64,000 nucleotides of DNA from Branchinecta lynchi. Lineage: Eukaryota; Arthropoda; Branchiopoda; Anostraca; Branchinectidae. Location of the stretch: the NCBI GenBank assembly GCA_023053575.1, contig JAKZAP010000014.1, forward strand, positions 7,874,001-7,938,000, in the 5' to 3' direction. Shown here piece after piece: positions 42,201-57,200 of the stretch (the first letter of the stretch is position 1; the number at the start of each line of letters is the position of its first letter). Position numbers and translations under genes: made by a program. The notes beneath the pieces were generated by a model that saw nothing but the letters and a program-made list of their open reading frames with translations, was not told the origin of the DNA and searched no databases.

Positions 42201-45200
42201 CTTCACTGCGAAAAATACCATAGGAAAATGTCAATAGAAATTCACTAACATACAAGTAGGCTACATAATATACTATTACTTTAGCCTACATAATCTTCAT
42301 GCAATATACAACTTTTGTTTCTTAATTAGTGTCCTGCCCTGGTCAAGTACGCCTTTTCGTGCTTTCGTGGCAAGAATCTTATGTTATTCTGTAGTTTTCT
42401 TCAAATGGGAACTGAACTGAACTGATCAGTTCGCTGTTGTCTTGTCGTTTCTTATGGCACTCGCAGGCGGTGCCTTTTGATTAGGCTGGAAGAAAAGAAG
42501 AACTCTTACCTCATCAATCAGCGCCACTACGTGTTCCTTGCTGCTTAGCTGGCTGTAGGAACCAATCTTATCGACAGCTTTACCAATAAGGTCTTTGATG
42601 GCTGGGATTGGCCCAGTTGTCGCGTTGGCTGGTCTGGCTTTGTCGATGATCGCCTCCAGAATGTCAGCCTTCGCTTTTGCTTCGGCGATAAGGTGTTCCT
42701 TCTCTTTCATGTAGGGGCCGAAGTTTGGAAGACCCTGCAGTAATAAGTGTTTAAAGGGGGGCACGACTACACTCGTGATCATGGTCGGTGCAGTGAGAAA
42801 AAATTGAGAACTCGTATTGTTAGGCCGCTTATTTTTTTAATTTTGTTTTATAAGAAAACATTCCGTCAGTCCCAGCTGCAACATGGACAAAGGGGGGAGG
42901 GGGGGGGGATGGCCGCTCTATAAATGGATAGGTAGTAGAAGGCCATTGTCGATAACTTCGTTATATGAATGATTTACTATGTGACCTTGCTAATATACTG
43001 ATGTTATTCCTGGTTAACCGGAAATAGACAAACAATAATAGCAGCGAATTTTTAGACTACAAAACATTATCCGATACTGGATTTGGTCGGGAAAGAAAGA
43101 ACGGGTTCAGAACGCGGTAAGGCCTCGAACGGAGTTCTAGAGGCGTATTTGAAATCCGAGTGAGAGGGCTGACCGATGTCTTTTTCTACCAGTAAACATA
43201 TGGCCCTTTATATTTGGTGGACGGTCCATAATGCCTGGTTGCAGGAAATTGTCAAGGCAAGGAAATCAACCCGTTAGTTGATTATTGTGTTTGCTGCCAT
43301 AAATTGGTTAGCAACGACGGGTGCTTTCTCACCTTGTCGATGACATCTTGGATTTTCAGGATTGGTTTTCCCTTCTGGTGTCTGGGGGTTGGTGGGGATT
43401 GTCCGTCCCATCCTGGCAGCTCCAGTGATTTGAGGTAGACAAGTGTCTTTAACCCTGTGATGTAATCGTCGATGACTGTGAAGTCTTGGTTTTGTATAGA
43501 GCTGCAGATCTGGAATAGGGGACGAAGAATCAGAAAAACGTAAGATGAAGATGAACAGTCGTAGGGGGTTGTGTCTGTGGAATGGTAGTAGCGGCTAGCG
43601 CTTTGTTAAGTCGTCGGCTGTTTGCTTGTCACTGCCATCTGGTTTGGAACTGATGCTGCTCATTTGAAGATCTTAAAGGATTATCTACCGTACTTCTTCG
43701 CTTGCAACTAGGCTACATGACTTTAATCCTGTGTCAGCACAATCACTACAGCTTTCCCGTGTGGCGACATCTTTCTTGTCATTTTCTTCTTGTCGGCCAA
43801 TACGTCTTCGTTGAAGTAATTGTCTTCGGGGTGAGAGTGTTGTTTTTCTTGTTTTGTTTGTTCTTGCCCTTTTTTTCGTATGGCCTCTACTACATTAAAA
43901 ATAACTGATTGATCGATAGGCCTATAGTTGATTCGGATTTACTAATTTGGAAATCTACGTTGTCGATGGATTTTTTTTGAAGGCCTTTCTGGATGTACTT
44001 TTAATAGTGCTGGTGACACACAAGCGACCCTGATGTCGTCTTCCTGTTGTTGTTTTTGGGAAATGAAAAAGCCCTCATTAGCCTCCCTTCTTTTGCCACA
44101 AAACCCCTATTGTTTTTACCAAGTTACCTACTCATCTATGACCAGCCTATGTTTAAAAGTACTATATACATTTGACAAGAGAGCCTTTCTCTCCACCTGA
44201 ATGCCCGAAACCTCGCACTACTGGGTAGCTTGCGGGGCGTGTTCATGAAAGATTGCGTACGGCTGGACAGGAAACAAATTGCAAGTGAGATACCAACTGA
44301 GCTGAGAGTCGATGCGCACTGGTTTCTGGAGTCTGTATAGTTTAAAAGAGCTTCGAGCTCTTGGTTAAAGTCGAAAGGGCAATCTTGAGTGACAACACTG
44401 TCAGAGGTTCCATTAACATTTACACAAGGATGCTTAGTTGAGATAACGCACAATCTGTTATAGTTACATAATGATGTGAGTCTTTCATCGTTACGTTTAA
44501 GTAAAAATATAACACTAGATACCTAATGGTTTGCAACGTTACTTTTAGCGAAAAAAAAAACACTTAAAAGATCATTATGAAAATATTCTGTAACGTTAAC
44601 AGATAGTGCGTTATGTTATCTCAGATCTGTGGAAACTGCACATCCTGTTATAAACGTTATGAAACGTCTGACAGTGTAGCAAGGTAACAATAGCTGCCTT
44701 CTTTGTTCAGTGACTGCTCGCCGGTGCTTCTTATAACGCGTCTGTGCATTCACCGGTGACTGCTCCCTGATTTTATAACCCGTTTTCGGACTAACCAGTG
44801 TGCTCATCGGTGACATCACTGCCTCAGTTACGTCACCGATGAAACCAAAAACGCGCAGTAGGACAAAAACCGAACACCGGTGAGAAAAAAACAGAGACAG
44901 CCCGGAGTGCAACGAACGCCGCTAATATTGGAGCCGCGGATGTTTTAAAAGCAGTGGCATCAGATACCTGGAGGACGCTAGCACCGCAGTGTAAGAACTG
45001 TAATCCAGCTTCAGCAGAATCGATGCCACCTGTTGCGAGGATGGGGAACCCTGGTAACGCCCGTGCAATGGCCGAGACTGCCCTCAGCGCAATAGGCCTT
45101 ATCGCATTGCCGGATACACCTCCATAGGTTGTCCGCTTGTCGCGGCCGACTGCGGGCCAAGCCGAGGTGTCTCCTTTGACGTACATAAGACCAGAAACTG

Positions 45201-48200
45201 TGTTGGTGGCCGTTACGCCGTCGGCTCCACCTAGGAATCAGAACAAACATTAGAAAACCTGGATTGTTGAACTCTCGTCCTTACAGCTTGATTGAGTAGA
45301 TGACGTGAATTCTCAATCTCTTTGATAGCCGTTATTTGATTGACTATACGTATTCATCGTTGAATGTTGATCTCTTTCCTCGCTTCGACCTGATAGACAT
45401 TGATTGATGTACACTTATTTGGGCCTAAATCGGTTTTTAACCACGTTTTGGCCCTCCCTCTTTAATCAACATTACCAAGCGACCCTCCGTTCCTGAGCTC
45501 TCACTGCGCGTTTAGGCTCCTAAGTACAATTCCGCCATCATGTTTGTATCATTCACTCTTTTTTACTGAACATCACTGCACATTCTGCCAACTTAACATC
45601 TCCCAAAAGTGTTTGCAATCGAAAATAGTGTGAAGAAGTGTTTCAAAAACTCTATTTTCAGTTTTGTAGACTTTTAGGACAATTGGTCTACCCCTCTTTA
45701 CGTGGTGACATTCTGGAGATCGACGTCCGCAACTAACAATAGTACAAAGCAACAAAAAAGGCTTTCGCCTCTAAATAACTAGAAATGTTGAGTAACAAAT
45801 TGATCATTGTTAGAAATCTCATCTGTTATGCACTTGAAACGACTATTTCAGCACTAACCTTATCCTCGGTAAGGCTGTTCCAAGGATCAACAATTTTGCT
45901 ACCAAAGCCCTACTTAAAACGTCCTTGTGGAATCTTGATTTTGCAGGCTTGCACGCTTGCCTCCGATGGTGACTGTTAATGCTGAATCTTATAAAAATCG
46001 GTCCCATCAAAGTTGTCATACAATTTCCATTGAATAATTTGAATGTTTCCATCAAGTTTCCTCTAAAAGTCTGTATGCGATGGTGGGAAGGCACAACTTG
46101 GCTAATCTCACTTGGTGATCTATAGAACTAGTCTCGATTTGCTACTTGACTGATATTATTTAGAATGCAGTTAATATTTGCAAATACATGACATACTGGG
46201 TCTAGGCGATACAGAAACAGATTCCCCCCCCCCCCCGTGCCCATAGAATGCAAATATATACCAAATATAGAAAATCTTGTTGAAAATGCTTTTCAACAAC
46301 ACTTTTAAGTAGATTTTATTCTATTAGCACTGTGTGTGGGGGGGGGGGGGGGTAGCCGGAACCCGACATACTATATTGGCCCGGACCCCAATCTTGTCTG
46401 CTACTCGGAATCAGTGTGAAGCTGTCAAATTTAGGACCTACTCACCTTCCTGGGCTGCCTTGGCTATTTCAACGATGTCGGTAACGTTTGGTGTCAGCTT
46501 TGCGAAGAATGGGATTTTCACTGCTGCGCGAACCCAACTGCAAATGTTTTTAACCAAGTACGGGTCCTAAAAACAAAGAACGTGCTAAAGTTTGAGTTGT
46601 TGTTCTTGGCGAGAGTGTGCCGTTGGTTATGCGTTTCATTTTCTGTGACACCTTTTTGATAGCTGAAAGCTGTCTGTTGTCAGGTGAGGAGGACAAGGGA
46701 TAAATTCTAGTTGAAGCACATGGTTTCTGGAAATACAGTGTCGGGGTTCTGTGGGACTAGGACTTAGCTGGACAGCGGGTAGGATACCTAGATAGATCCT
46801 GGGAAAAAGCATGGGAAGAACCGGCTCACTTTCCTCCAGTATGGCATCTCTCGGACAATCAAGGTCTCCAAGTCGCCCCAGTAGGGTCAAATTTTCGTCA
46901 AGGTACTTGCTCTGTTGAAGGAATCAGAGCCGTGGTACTAGCCGCACAAGACCTAGCTGGAACAGGGGTACCAAAGAAAATCCTTGGGGAAAGAACAGCA
47001 AGCGGCGGTTGACTCCCCTAACATGGCATCGGTCTATCTATCAAGGTCTCCAAATGACCCAAGTAGGGTCAAAGTCTTGCCGAGGTGCTTGGTTTATTGA
47101 AGGAATCAGAGCCGTGGTACTCGCGCAAAAGACCTAGCTATAACAGGGGTACCAAGGGAAATATTGGTGGAAAGGACGGCAAGCGGCGGTTGACTCTCCT
47201 AACATGGTGTCACTCCGAGGGGGGAGGTATCCAAGTGATGAGGAGGAACTCAAATTCTCGTCAAGGCGCTTGTTTACTGAAGGGATCAGATCCATGTAGC
47301 TGCCGAAGAAGACCTATGTGTACAAACTAAAACTTAATTAAAACAAGATTAAGATGGGATATAGTAAAATCGTTTCCAACCGGGAAATTATAACCGCCAA
47401 GCTGTTACCAAGCTCTACTCCACTAATTGTGTCCACTCGATGCTTTACCTCTCTGTACTGTACCCCCTGGTGAAAAAAAGGATGTAGCTGCTGTTTTTTT
47501 CAACCAATTTTTTTCTTCAATTTTTCAGACAAACACAATCGTTAAGCTTGACGAGCTGCATAGAAAGCTGTCGGTTGCAGCGTGTAATTTTTTTCTCCTT
47601 TTCTTTTCTCTATGTACTCCAGTATTTCTGTTTTGCAGAACTAGATAAATAAAGATATTCATTCATTCATTCACAAAGGTTTACCTATAGAAACTTAAGG
47701 AAAACTACGGGAAGGGCCTCATGACTTGCCCAATGCCACTTCGACCAAGGGCTCTGAGACAGATGATGGGCAGCTACGCTTGCGCTTGGTTGTTGAGAAA
47801 TAGGACGGGGGCAACTAACCTGTCCGCAGGCAAGACCCATCCCTCTTTCTCCCATGCCATGGGGGCAGCTCAGGTTCAGCTCAAGTGCGTCCGATCCAGC
47901 TTCTTCGGCCATCTTCGCTAGCTGGGTCCAGTCTTCTTCGTTAAATGAGCACATAATACTAGCAATCACGATCTGAAACAAATTCGGTGACCACCTTTTC
48001 TTCTTTAGGGGGTGACAGTCTTGTCTTCAAGGTCGCTGAATACCTGGTGCGACTTTCTCACATCGCTAAAATGCCAGTCTGCTTAATGAACTTAACTTCA
48101 CAAATGTGTTTCAGTGGCGTCTGCGCTAGGTTCGGTTAAGGAAAGAAAACTTTGAGTGTAGGATAAGTCTTATGTTAATCCGCCTTATAATTTCTCGGCT

Positions 48201-51200
48201 GTGTGGAAATACGGTACTTGTGTTCAACTGATCCTGTACCTACTTTTCATCAGCTCGAGATTTGAGCAAGAGCCCTGAGCCTTCTCCTTAGGTTCTGCTG
48301 GCATACCTTGAAGTATACATGTCTCAACTACAGTGCAATGTTGTCATATGATCTCGTGTTCATGTTATGAAGATAGATAGATTTCGCTTATTCTTTCGAA
48401 CTATCATGGTTAAAACCAAAGTGGTCGAAATCGTCATATATACATGTAAACACTCATATATATATATGTCAACGTCATATCGTCGGTTTTAAGCGGAAAC
48501 CACGTATCTGGTCAAATTTGCCGTTTCCACTTTTTGACACAGCGTCGAACGGTGCGCATCTCGATTGCCTCCGACTTAAAGATTGGGAGATACAACCAAG
48601 ATGAAAACCACGCATCTCGGATTAACATAGGGGGCTGTACTACTAACGAGAAAAGTGATGATGTTTTTTTCACCTCCTGAAAAGTTTTGAAAAAGGGGGA
48701 TACGTGGTTTACGCTTGACACCGACGAATATATACATGTAAACACTAAACAAGATTACAAAATTTAAGGAAAGACGGTTACAAACGTCTTTTCATACCGC
48801 ACATGGTCACATTTTAACTGTTGCAGTTTTGGGATCACCACTGATGCCGCTCTTGTAGGTCGTTCCCGAGCAGTATCGAATGGTGGCGGAAGAATTTACT
48901 TATGGATAGGATGCTCAAGCATGTTCTTACCAGAAGCCATGCACTATCGACGGGATTCAAGGGACTCGAGTTTAAATTTCTGAAAGAGCTCATCTAAGGA
49001 ATTTGGGGGTTTCTGTATTTTTTCGATCCGTAAGCCCGGTCCTCGATAAGGCCAAAGTGCCGAGCTTCCCCCACGTGTTCTAGCCCCGAACGTATAAACT
49101 CAGCCGAAAACTGGGTATGTAAAACGATCCAGCTAGCACATTCTTAGTCGGTGAGGGAGGGGGGGGGGACTCACGTGTTTCGGGAAATCAGCCTTCAGCT
49201 CCGTTACAGATCTGCACCAGTAGAGGGCTGTCTTTTCTGAAATAAGCTCGATGTTCAAGAAAGCTCCCTGTCCCGGGCCGAAGTTGTGGCCGGACGTGCT
49301 GCCCCGGACGATTCTAGGAGAGACGTTGGTGACAATGTCCTAAACAAGAAACTGGGTTATAACCCTTGCTTGATGCAGTTGTTCAAATTCTGTGTGGTTT
49401 CCTGTCCTGGCTGCTCTTATTCCTGCAGTAAAAATTGTCCGTTGGTAAAGACCTGCGATCAGCACATTCCGGCCTGATAGCGAATGTTTCTGGTAAAGTT
49501 ATAAAAACTTATGGTATGCTACCGTATGCTTGCTGCGTACGCGTCATACAAGACTTTTGCCCTTACCAGTATTATGCGCTTGCATTGCCGGACGCACTTG
49601 CGCTAGCACCATTCTGGAAACTTTTCCATCACGTTAATTAAGCTAAAATTATATCTTGTGTTTTTCTTTTTTTCTATGATGCTCCATCATCGGCATTTTA
49701 TGTAAGGGTGAGAAACAAATCCTTTCACTATGCAAGATGGATTTTGTGCTTTCTGGTAGCATGTTCATTAGAGCAATTACCAGCTACGTAGGCCACTCTG
49801 TGATAATTCTATGTTTTTCCTGTGTATGTTCCCTGTTACGGGAACATTATATTCCCTCAGCCCCATTATACTGGAAGATCAAGGGTATGGGATATGTCAA
49901 ATCGAAAAGATTTGATTTAGAAAAGTGTTACTGTCGTCTTACCTTGTCTAAGGAGAACGTCTTCGTCAAGGCGAATCCCCAGCCTGCCTCGAATCCTCGA
50001 CGAATCATAGCTGATGTTGTTGTGGGAGGAGCAGAGGCTAAGCCATAGGGGTTCATGAACTTGAGACCACACATTTCCACTGAAATGTCTACGAGGTCGA
50101 TTGGGGTGTAGAATTTCGGTAGAATGGGTTCTTCTGGGACAGTTATGTTGTCTAATGACTGAAAATAGAGAATGTCAGTCAGGCGTTTAGTTGCTGCTGT
50201 GTGGGACTTGGCGTAACGATTTTCCGGTCGATATGGTAAGGTATCAGCCTATACAGGCCTAACTGGTGGTGCTGATCTCCGATTCCCTGCCCTCAGTCAG
50301 GAAGTACAATGGGCGGTTGAGGACCAGCCATCCTGGTGCTTTCGCACACCCTTCCTGTCACGTTTCCCAAATTTTCCCAGGTATCCATTTCAAGCTGGGT
50401 GGACTTTGGCTTGTCTTACAGGGTTACGCCCAAACCCCTACCCCAAACCAAACAGAAGGCACCACCGAGACTCGAACCAGCGACCATTCGCTTACGCGTT
50501 CGGCGGGCTCACAATTCGGCCACGGACGGAGTTTCCGGTCCGTATGGATTTCTGTAATCCCGCAGAGTCACGAAAGTACAACAAAAAAGATATTAATACG
50601 GGAAATCTAAGTTCAGGTCCATCTGAACTCGCGCATTCCTTGTGTAGCGACAACGAGGATACCTTGCGTAGCAACAGCGAGGATTGTCAGTTGGGGAGCT
50701 TCATGGAGCCTTTGGGCTAATTTACTTATTTAATCGATTAGCAACCGACAAGGGACAAATACACATACTAACCGAAACAAACAAAACAACAACAAAAAAA
50801 CTAAAAAGGGATCATGATCTGCATACAGTTCATGGTTTCAAGCTTGCTCCACAGACAAGGACATCCTCATACGAGGGTCCGAAAGGGCCTCAAGAAGAGG
50901 CTTCGTTGAACGAAGTCTGGAGAGACCCTTACGCCGAAGATCAAAAGGAAGGCCTTCGCCCACAACATCCCTGAGGCACTCTTGCTCATCACGTTCGCTT
51001 GCTGGCTTACCTGTATATATTTGTGGATGTACCAGGAAGCTGTCTTTCCATCATTGACGGACTCTACAGTCGTCTCAGCAACACCAGCTATGTCACCCCC
51101 GCAAAAAACTCCTGGTTCGCTGCTGGCCATGGTCTTGGTGTCTACTTCGGGGGATCCCCAGCGGTTCAGCTTCAGGGGTTTTAGAGCTTCTTTCACTAAA

Positions 51201-54200
51201 ACATAGATGGACATATGATGCAGTAGTAGGTTAGGACTTGTAGGGTAATTTTTTGTTCTGTCCTACTAGATTCCGACCCCAAATCGATCGCGCTTGTGCT
51301 AAGTTAAGAAAGCGAAGAAGTCTGTCGGATGAAAACCACTTTCCTCAGTAGCCTGGTATTCCTAGCCGTGTGATGCATATTGTATCGGCCCTTCCTTTTC
51401 TAAGCTACTGTCACAATAAGTCATTCGTTTTTCTTGGACGGAAAGGAAGTGTTATCATATTCAGGGTCGTCACTAGTCTTTTACCTATGGGGGAGTAAAG
51501 AATTTGCCGGCAAAACACCCCGTTGCCGCCAGTACAAAACACGCAAGCGCCGCCGGCGAAATTTTTTAATCTGCCTTCTTTCCAGAAAAATTTGCTATAA
51601 CTACCAAACAGGTTCTGGCTTTTAATGTGTTTCAACCCCTCCCCCTCCTCCCCCCCAAGAATTTCGATCCTAATTCACGAACTAAAGTCCTTTTTCCGCG
51701 ACACATTTGGGCCACACACTTCTGGGTGTTTGTCGCGGAAACACGATTGTGTGCCACACAGTCGAGCCACGAGTTGAAACTCGCGGGAACGCTGTTTTAT
51801 CTATTTTTTTTTGCGGAAATTTCAAATATCTGAAAATAAAATTCACGTAAAATCTCAATAAATAGAACTCCAGGCCTATTTCCTTACCATTATGTGCAAA
51901 AGGGATCCTCATTTTAAGTCTATATGCTTGGAAAAGTAGTTAACTTTATTGTTTAGACACTATTTTGCTGCTTAATTTGAATTTCCCGCCAGAATCGAGC
52001 CTCAAAATCTACAACCACCTCGCCAGTAGTTTGTCGAATTTGAGCCACAATCGACCGACAATCTGTTTGTGGGAGCACGGAAAAACGCCTTAAGTGAAAC
52101 ACCGTTCCTCCAAACAGAGAATACTACGAAATGCGCCGCAGGTGAAATTTTGTGTAAAACTAACTGTAATGCATCAGTTGAGATTATTCCTTTAATTTAA
52201 TGTGAATCGTAGATTTAAATTCATATATTCGGCTTTTCGTTTCTGCTTTTCCGAAAAAGAAAAGCTTACAACGACCGTACCCAGAACAAGTTAAACTAAC
52301 AGCACCGCATGCAAAAAATTTTAAAGCGACTTTTTACCGGTACGTACTGTACAAGCTCTAGCTTTCAATGTACTTCGAACCCGCAAGAATATCAAGCCTA
52401 AAATGCCAGTTAAATGAAACACCGTTCTTCCAAATATAAAATACGCCGCAGGTGAAAGTTTTTGGAAACGCTGATGAGCAGAGCGCCTTTTTGCGATACC
52501 TGACAGAAGTTCAAAGAATCTGATTTGATTTCGTAAGTATGAAAAAGAACCCGATTCGCCGTCGAGACTTTAACTAGTCCGCAGGATTTAAACTAAGTCA
52601 TTTGATTTCTTCTGTGTAGAAAAATCTCGATTTGCCGACAAGACATAAATTTTCGGATTGGCCCGGAAAAGTTTACAGAATTTGATTGATTACGTGTGAT
52701 AAGATCCCGATCTGCCGATGAGACTTTACCTTTCTGGTCTGTGCCCGACAAATGTGTGCAGAATTTGATTTCTACGCATAAAACGAACCCGACTTGATTT
52801 CTTACGCATAAAAAGAACCCTCTGTGTGTCTTATGTGTAAAAAGAACCCGATGTTCCGACAAGAACACCTGAGGCCCGACAAAAGCATACAGAATTCGAT
52901 TTCTTCTATGTTTTGCCCAACAAAGGTTTGCAGAATTTGATTTCTTGCTTGTAAAAAGAACCTGATGTGCCGCCTGGACTTGAACTTACCGGGGGGGCGC
53001 CCGACAAATGTTTACAGAATTCGATTTCTTACGTATAACAAGACCAAAGGTTTCGATGGGATCCCAAAAATTCAATATCTGATCCAGACAACTGGGTCTT
53101 GTCTTAGCCAGATCCAGTCTTCGCCAGACTCCTTGAACATTTCTACAATTAAAATTCAGAAACAGATTAAGGCCAAATAGCTAATCACCTGAGAAAACCA
53201 AGTTCAGATTTGGGTTCAGCATGTGTGTTTACCCCTATAAGTCATATCTGTTTTGACGAAAACTTCCTGCCACTTCTGCCAATTTCCCGGTTCCGGCCGA
53301 ACTCCAGAACTACTTGTCCGGCGAAAAAAGAAAGCTCAAACACGAAATCAGGGTATCTTCTTTCCCCAGTAATGAACATCTAATCAACTTCAAATAGAAA
53401 TTTAGCTTATAACAAATTTTCCGATTCCAGCCGGATTCCGGTCGAACTATATGTCCGGGTAAAATACGATTGTGACAGGGACTCAGCATCTCTTCTTACC
53501 CCTAAATCGCTTATCTAATCAACTAGAAATAAAACTTTGACTTCCAACAGTTTTCCGGTTTTGGCCGGATTCCGGACGAACTACATGTCCGGGTAAAAAC
53601 TTGTTTTCACATAAGTGTTCAGCATGTCTTCTTGCCCCAAATCGAACATCCAATCAACTCCAAATTAAACTTTTAATTTTGACAAACTTTCCGGTTTGGG
53701 CCGGATTCCGGTCGAAATACTTGTCCGTTGAGAAAATAGTTTTCACCTTCGTCTTCAGCATGTCTCCCTACCTCTAAATCGAACATTTAATCAACTTCAA
53801 ATAAAACTTTTACTTTCAACAAACTTTCCGGTTTGGGCCGGATTCCGGGCGAAATACTTGTCCATCGAGAAAATAGTTTTCACCATCGTCTTCAGCATGT
53901 CTTCCTACCCCTAAATCGAACATCTAATCAATTTCAAATAAAACTTTTACTTTCAACAAACTTTCCGGTTTGGGCCGGATTCCGGACGAAATACTTGTCC
54001 GACGAGAAAATAATTTTCACCATCGTCTTCAGCATGTCTTCCTACCCCTAAATCGAACATCTAATCAACTTCAAACAAAACTTTTACTTTCAAAAAACTT
54101 TCCGGTTTTGGCCGGATTCCGGGCGAACTACTTGTCCGATGACAAAATGGTTTTCACCATCGTGTTCAGCATGTCTTCTTACCCCATAATCGACTATCAC

Positions 54201-57200
54201 ATTAGCTGTTTCAAAATATTTTGTTTGTCCCTTAATTTCAATCCCCTCCCCACCCCTAAATGTAGAGCTACAAAGCCCATCTACGAACTTGACTGGTCCG
54301 ACGACCCAACAAACCTTCTCACCAAGTTTCATCAAAATATCTCATTCCCTTCGAGAGTTATCGTGCTTACAGACGGACGGACGGACAGACGGACAACTTT
54401 TGCGATGTCATAGGTATCCCTCCACTTACGTTTTGGGATCCCAAAAAGAACCCGATGTTCCGACGAAACACCCGAGGCACGGCAAAAGTATACAGAACTT
54501 GATTTCTTCTATGTTTTGTCCGACAAACGTTTGCAGAATTTATTTCTTCTGTGTAAAGACAACCCGATGTGCTTACATGTCGGCCGACGTCCGACAAAAG
54601 CCGAAACAAAGTTATTTCTTCTGTGTTTGCCGGCGCTCGGCGCCGACAAACTAATGAACTTTCGCCGGTCTTCGTCCGACGAAAGGGTTTCCTCAAGACA
54701 TTTGGGGGGGGGGAGTCCCCCCCCCAAAAAACAAGAGCTACGAGCTCATATGGCACTTGTTACGAGTAGGCACGGCTCGGTTATGTCAATGATATATCTA
54801 GTGTTTGCTAGGTGTCTTCCCACCAAGTTTCATCTCGATCCCTCCACTCATAGCGTTTTCCAACATTTCCGGTTCTCCCCTCCAGCTCCCCCCAAAAGTC
54901 ACCGGATCCGGTCCGGATTTTAAGTGGGTCGTCTGAGGCATGAGGTCTTTCCAAATATCAAGTTTCATCGAGATCCGGTCACCCGTTCAAAAGTTATAAA
55001 TACCTCAAGATTCCGGATTCCCCCTCCCTCCACTCCCCCGACAGTGCCGAATCGGCTCGGTTATGTCAATGATGTATCTAGTGTTTGCTAGGTGTCTTCC
55101 CACCAAGTTTCATCTCGATCCCTCCACTCATAGCGTTTCCAAAGATTTCCGGTTGCCCCCTCCAGCTCCCCCCAAAAGTCACCGGATCCGGTCCAGATTT
55201 TAAGTGGGTCGTCTGAGGCATGAGGTCTTTCCAAATATCAAGTTCCATCGAGATCCGATCACCCGTTCAAAAGTTATAAATACCTCAAGATTCCGGATTC
55301 CCCCTCCCTCTACTCCCCCCACAGTACCCGAATCGGCTCGGTTATGTCAATGATGTATCTAGTGTTTGCTAGGTGTCTTCCCACCAAGTTTCATCTCGAT
55401 CCCTCCACTCATAGCGTTTCCCAAGATTTCCGGTTGCCCCCTCCAGCTCCCCCCAAAAGTCAACGGATCCGGTCCAGATTTTAAGTGGGTCGTCTGAGGG
55501 ATGAGGTCTTCCCAATATCAAGTTCCATCGAGATCCGATCCCCCGTTCAAAAGTTATAAATATCTCAAGATTCCGGATTCCCCCTCCCTCTACTCCCCCC
55601 ACAGTGCCCGAATCGGCTCGGTTATGTCAACGATGTATCTAGTGTTTGCTAGGTGTCTTCCCACCAAGTTTCATCTCGATCCCTCCACTCATAGCGTTTC
55701 CCAAGATTTCCGGTTGCCCCCTCCAGCTCCCCCCAAAAGTCACCGGATCCGGTCCAGATTTTAAGTGGGTCGTCTGAGGGATGAGGTCTTTCCAAATATC
55801 AAGTTCCATCGAGATCCGATCACCCGTTCAAAAGTTATAAATACTTCAAGATTCCGGATTCCCCCTCCCTCTACTCCCCCCACAGTACCCGAATCGGCTC
55901 GGTTATGTCAATGATGTATCTGGTGTTTGCTAGGTGTCTTCCCACCAAGTTTCATCTCGATCCCTCCACTCATAGCGTTTCCCAAGATTTCCGGTTGCCC
56001 CTTCCAGCTCCCCCCCAAAAGTCACCGGATCCGGTCCGGATTTTAAGTAGGTCGTCTGAGGCCTGAGGTCTTTCCAAATATCAAGTTCCATCGAGATCCG
56101 ATCACCCGTTCAAAAGTTATAAATACCTTAAGATTCCGGATTCCCCCTTCCTCTACTCCCCCCACAGTACCCGAATCGGCTCGGTTATGTCAATGATGTA
56201 TCTAGTGTTTGCTAGGTGTCTTCCCACCAAGTTTCATCTCGATCCCTCCACTCATAGCGTTTCCCAAGATTTCCGGTTGCCCCCTCCAGCTCCCCCCAAA
56301 AGTCACCGGATCCGGTCCGGATTTTAAGTAGGTCGTCTGAGGCATGAGGTCTTTCCAAATATCAAGTTCCATCGAGATCCGATCACCCGTTCAAAAGTTA
56401 TAAATACCTCAAGATTCCGGATTCCCCCTCCCTCCACTCCCCCCCACAGTGCCCGAATCGGCTCGGTTATGTCAATGATGTATCTAGTGTTTGCTAGGTG
56501 TCTTCCCACCAAGTTTCATCTCGATCCCTCCACTCATAGCGTTTCCCAAGATTTCCGGTTGCCCCCTCCAGCTCCCCCCAAAAGTCACCGGATCCGGTCC
56601 GGATTTTAAGTAGGTCGTCTGAGGCATGAGGTCTTTCCAAATATCAAGTTCCATCGAGATCCGATCACCCGTTCAAAAGTTATAAATACCTCAAGATTCC
56701 GGATTCCCCCTCCCTCCACTCCCCCCCACAGTGCCCGAATCGGCTCGGTTATGTCAACGATGTATCTAGTGTTTGCTAGGTGTCTTCCCACCAAGTTTCA
56801 TCTCGATCCCTCCACTCATAGCGTTTCCCAAGATTTCCGGTTGCCCCCTCCAGCTCCCCCCAAAAGTCACCGGATCCGGTCCGGATTTTAAGTGGGTCGT
56901 CTGAGGCATGAGGTCGTTCCAAATATCAAGTTTCATCGAGATCCGATCACCCGTTCAAAAGTTAAAAATACCTCAAGATTCCGGATTCCCCCTCCCTCCA
57001 CTCCCCCCACGGTGCTCGGATCGGGGAAGTGACTATTTCCAACTTAATCATTTGGGGTCCCTGATATGCCTGCCAAGTTTTATCATCCTAGCTTATGTGG
57101 AAGTGCCCGAACTAGCAAAACCTGGACAGACCGACAGACCGACAGACCGACAGACCGACAGACCGACAGACCGACGGACGGACAGAAATTGCGATCGCTA

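Noticed and set aside
54770..57010. CRISPR-like regular repeats
   Set aside because: Units are ~281 bp without unique spacers, in a eukaryotic genome and inside a HINE-like element.
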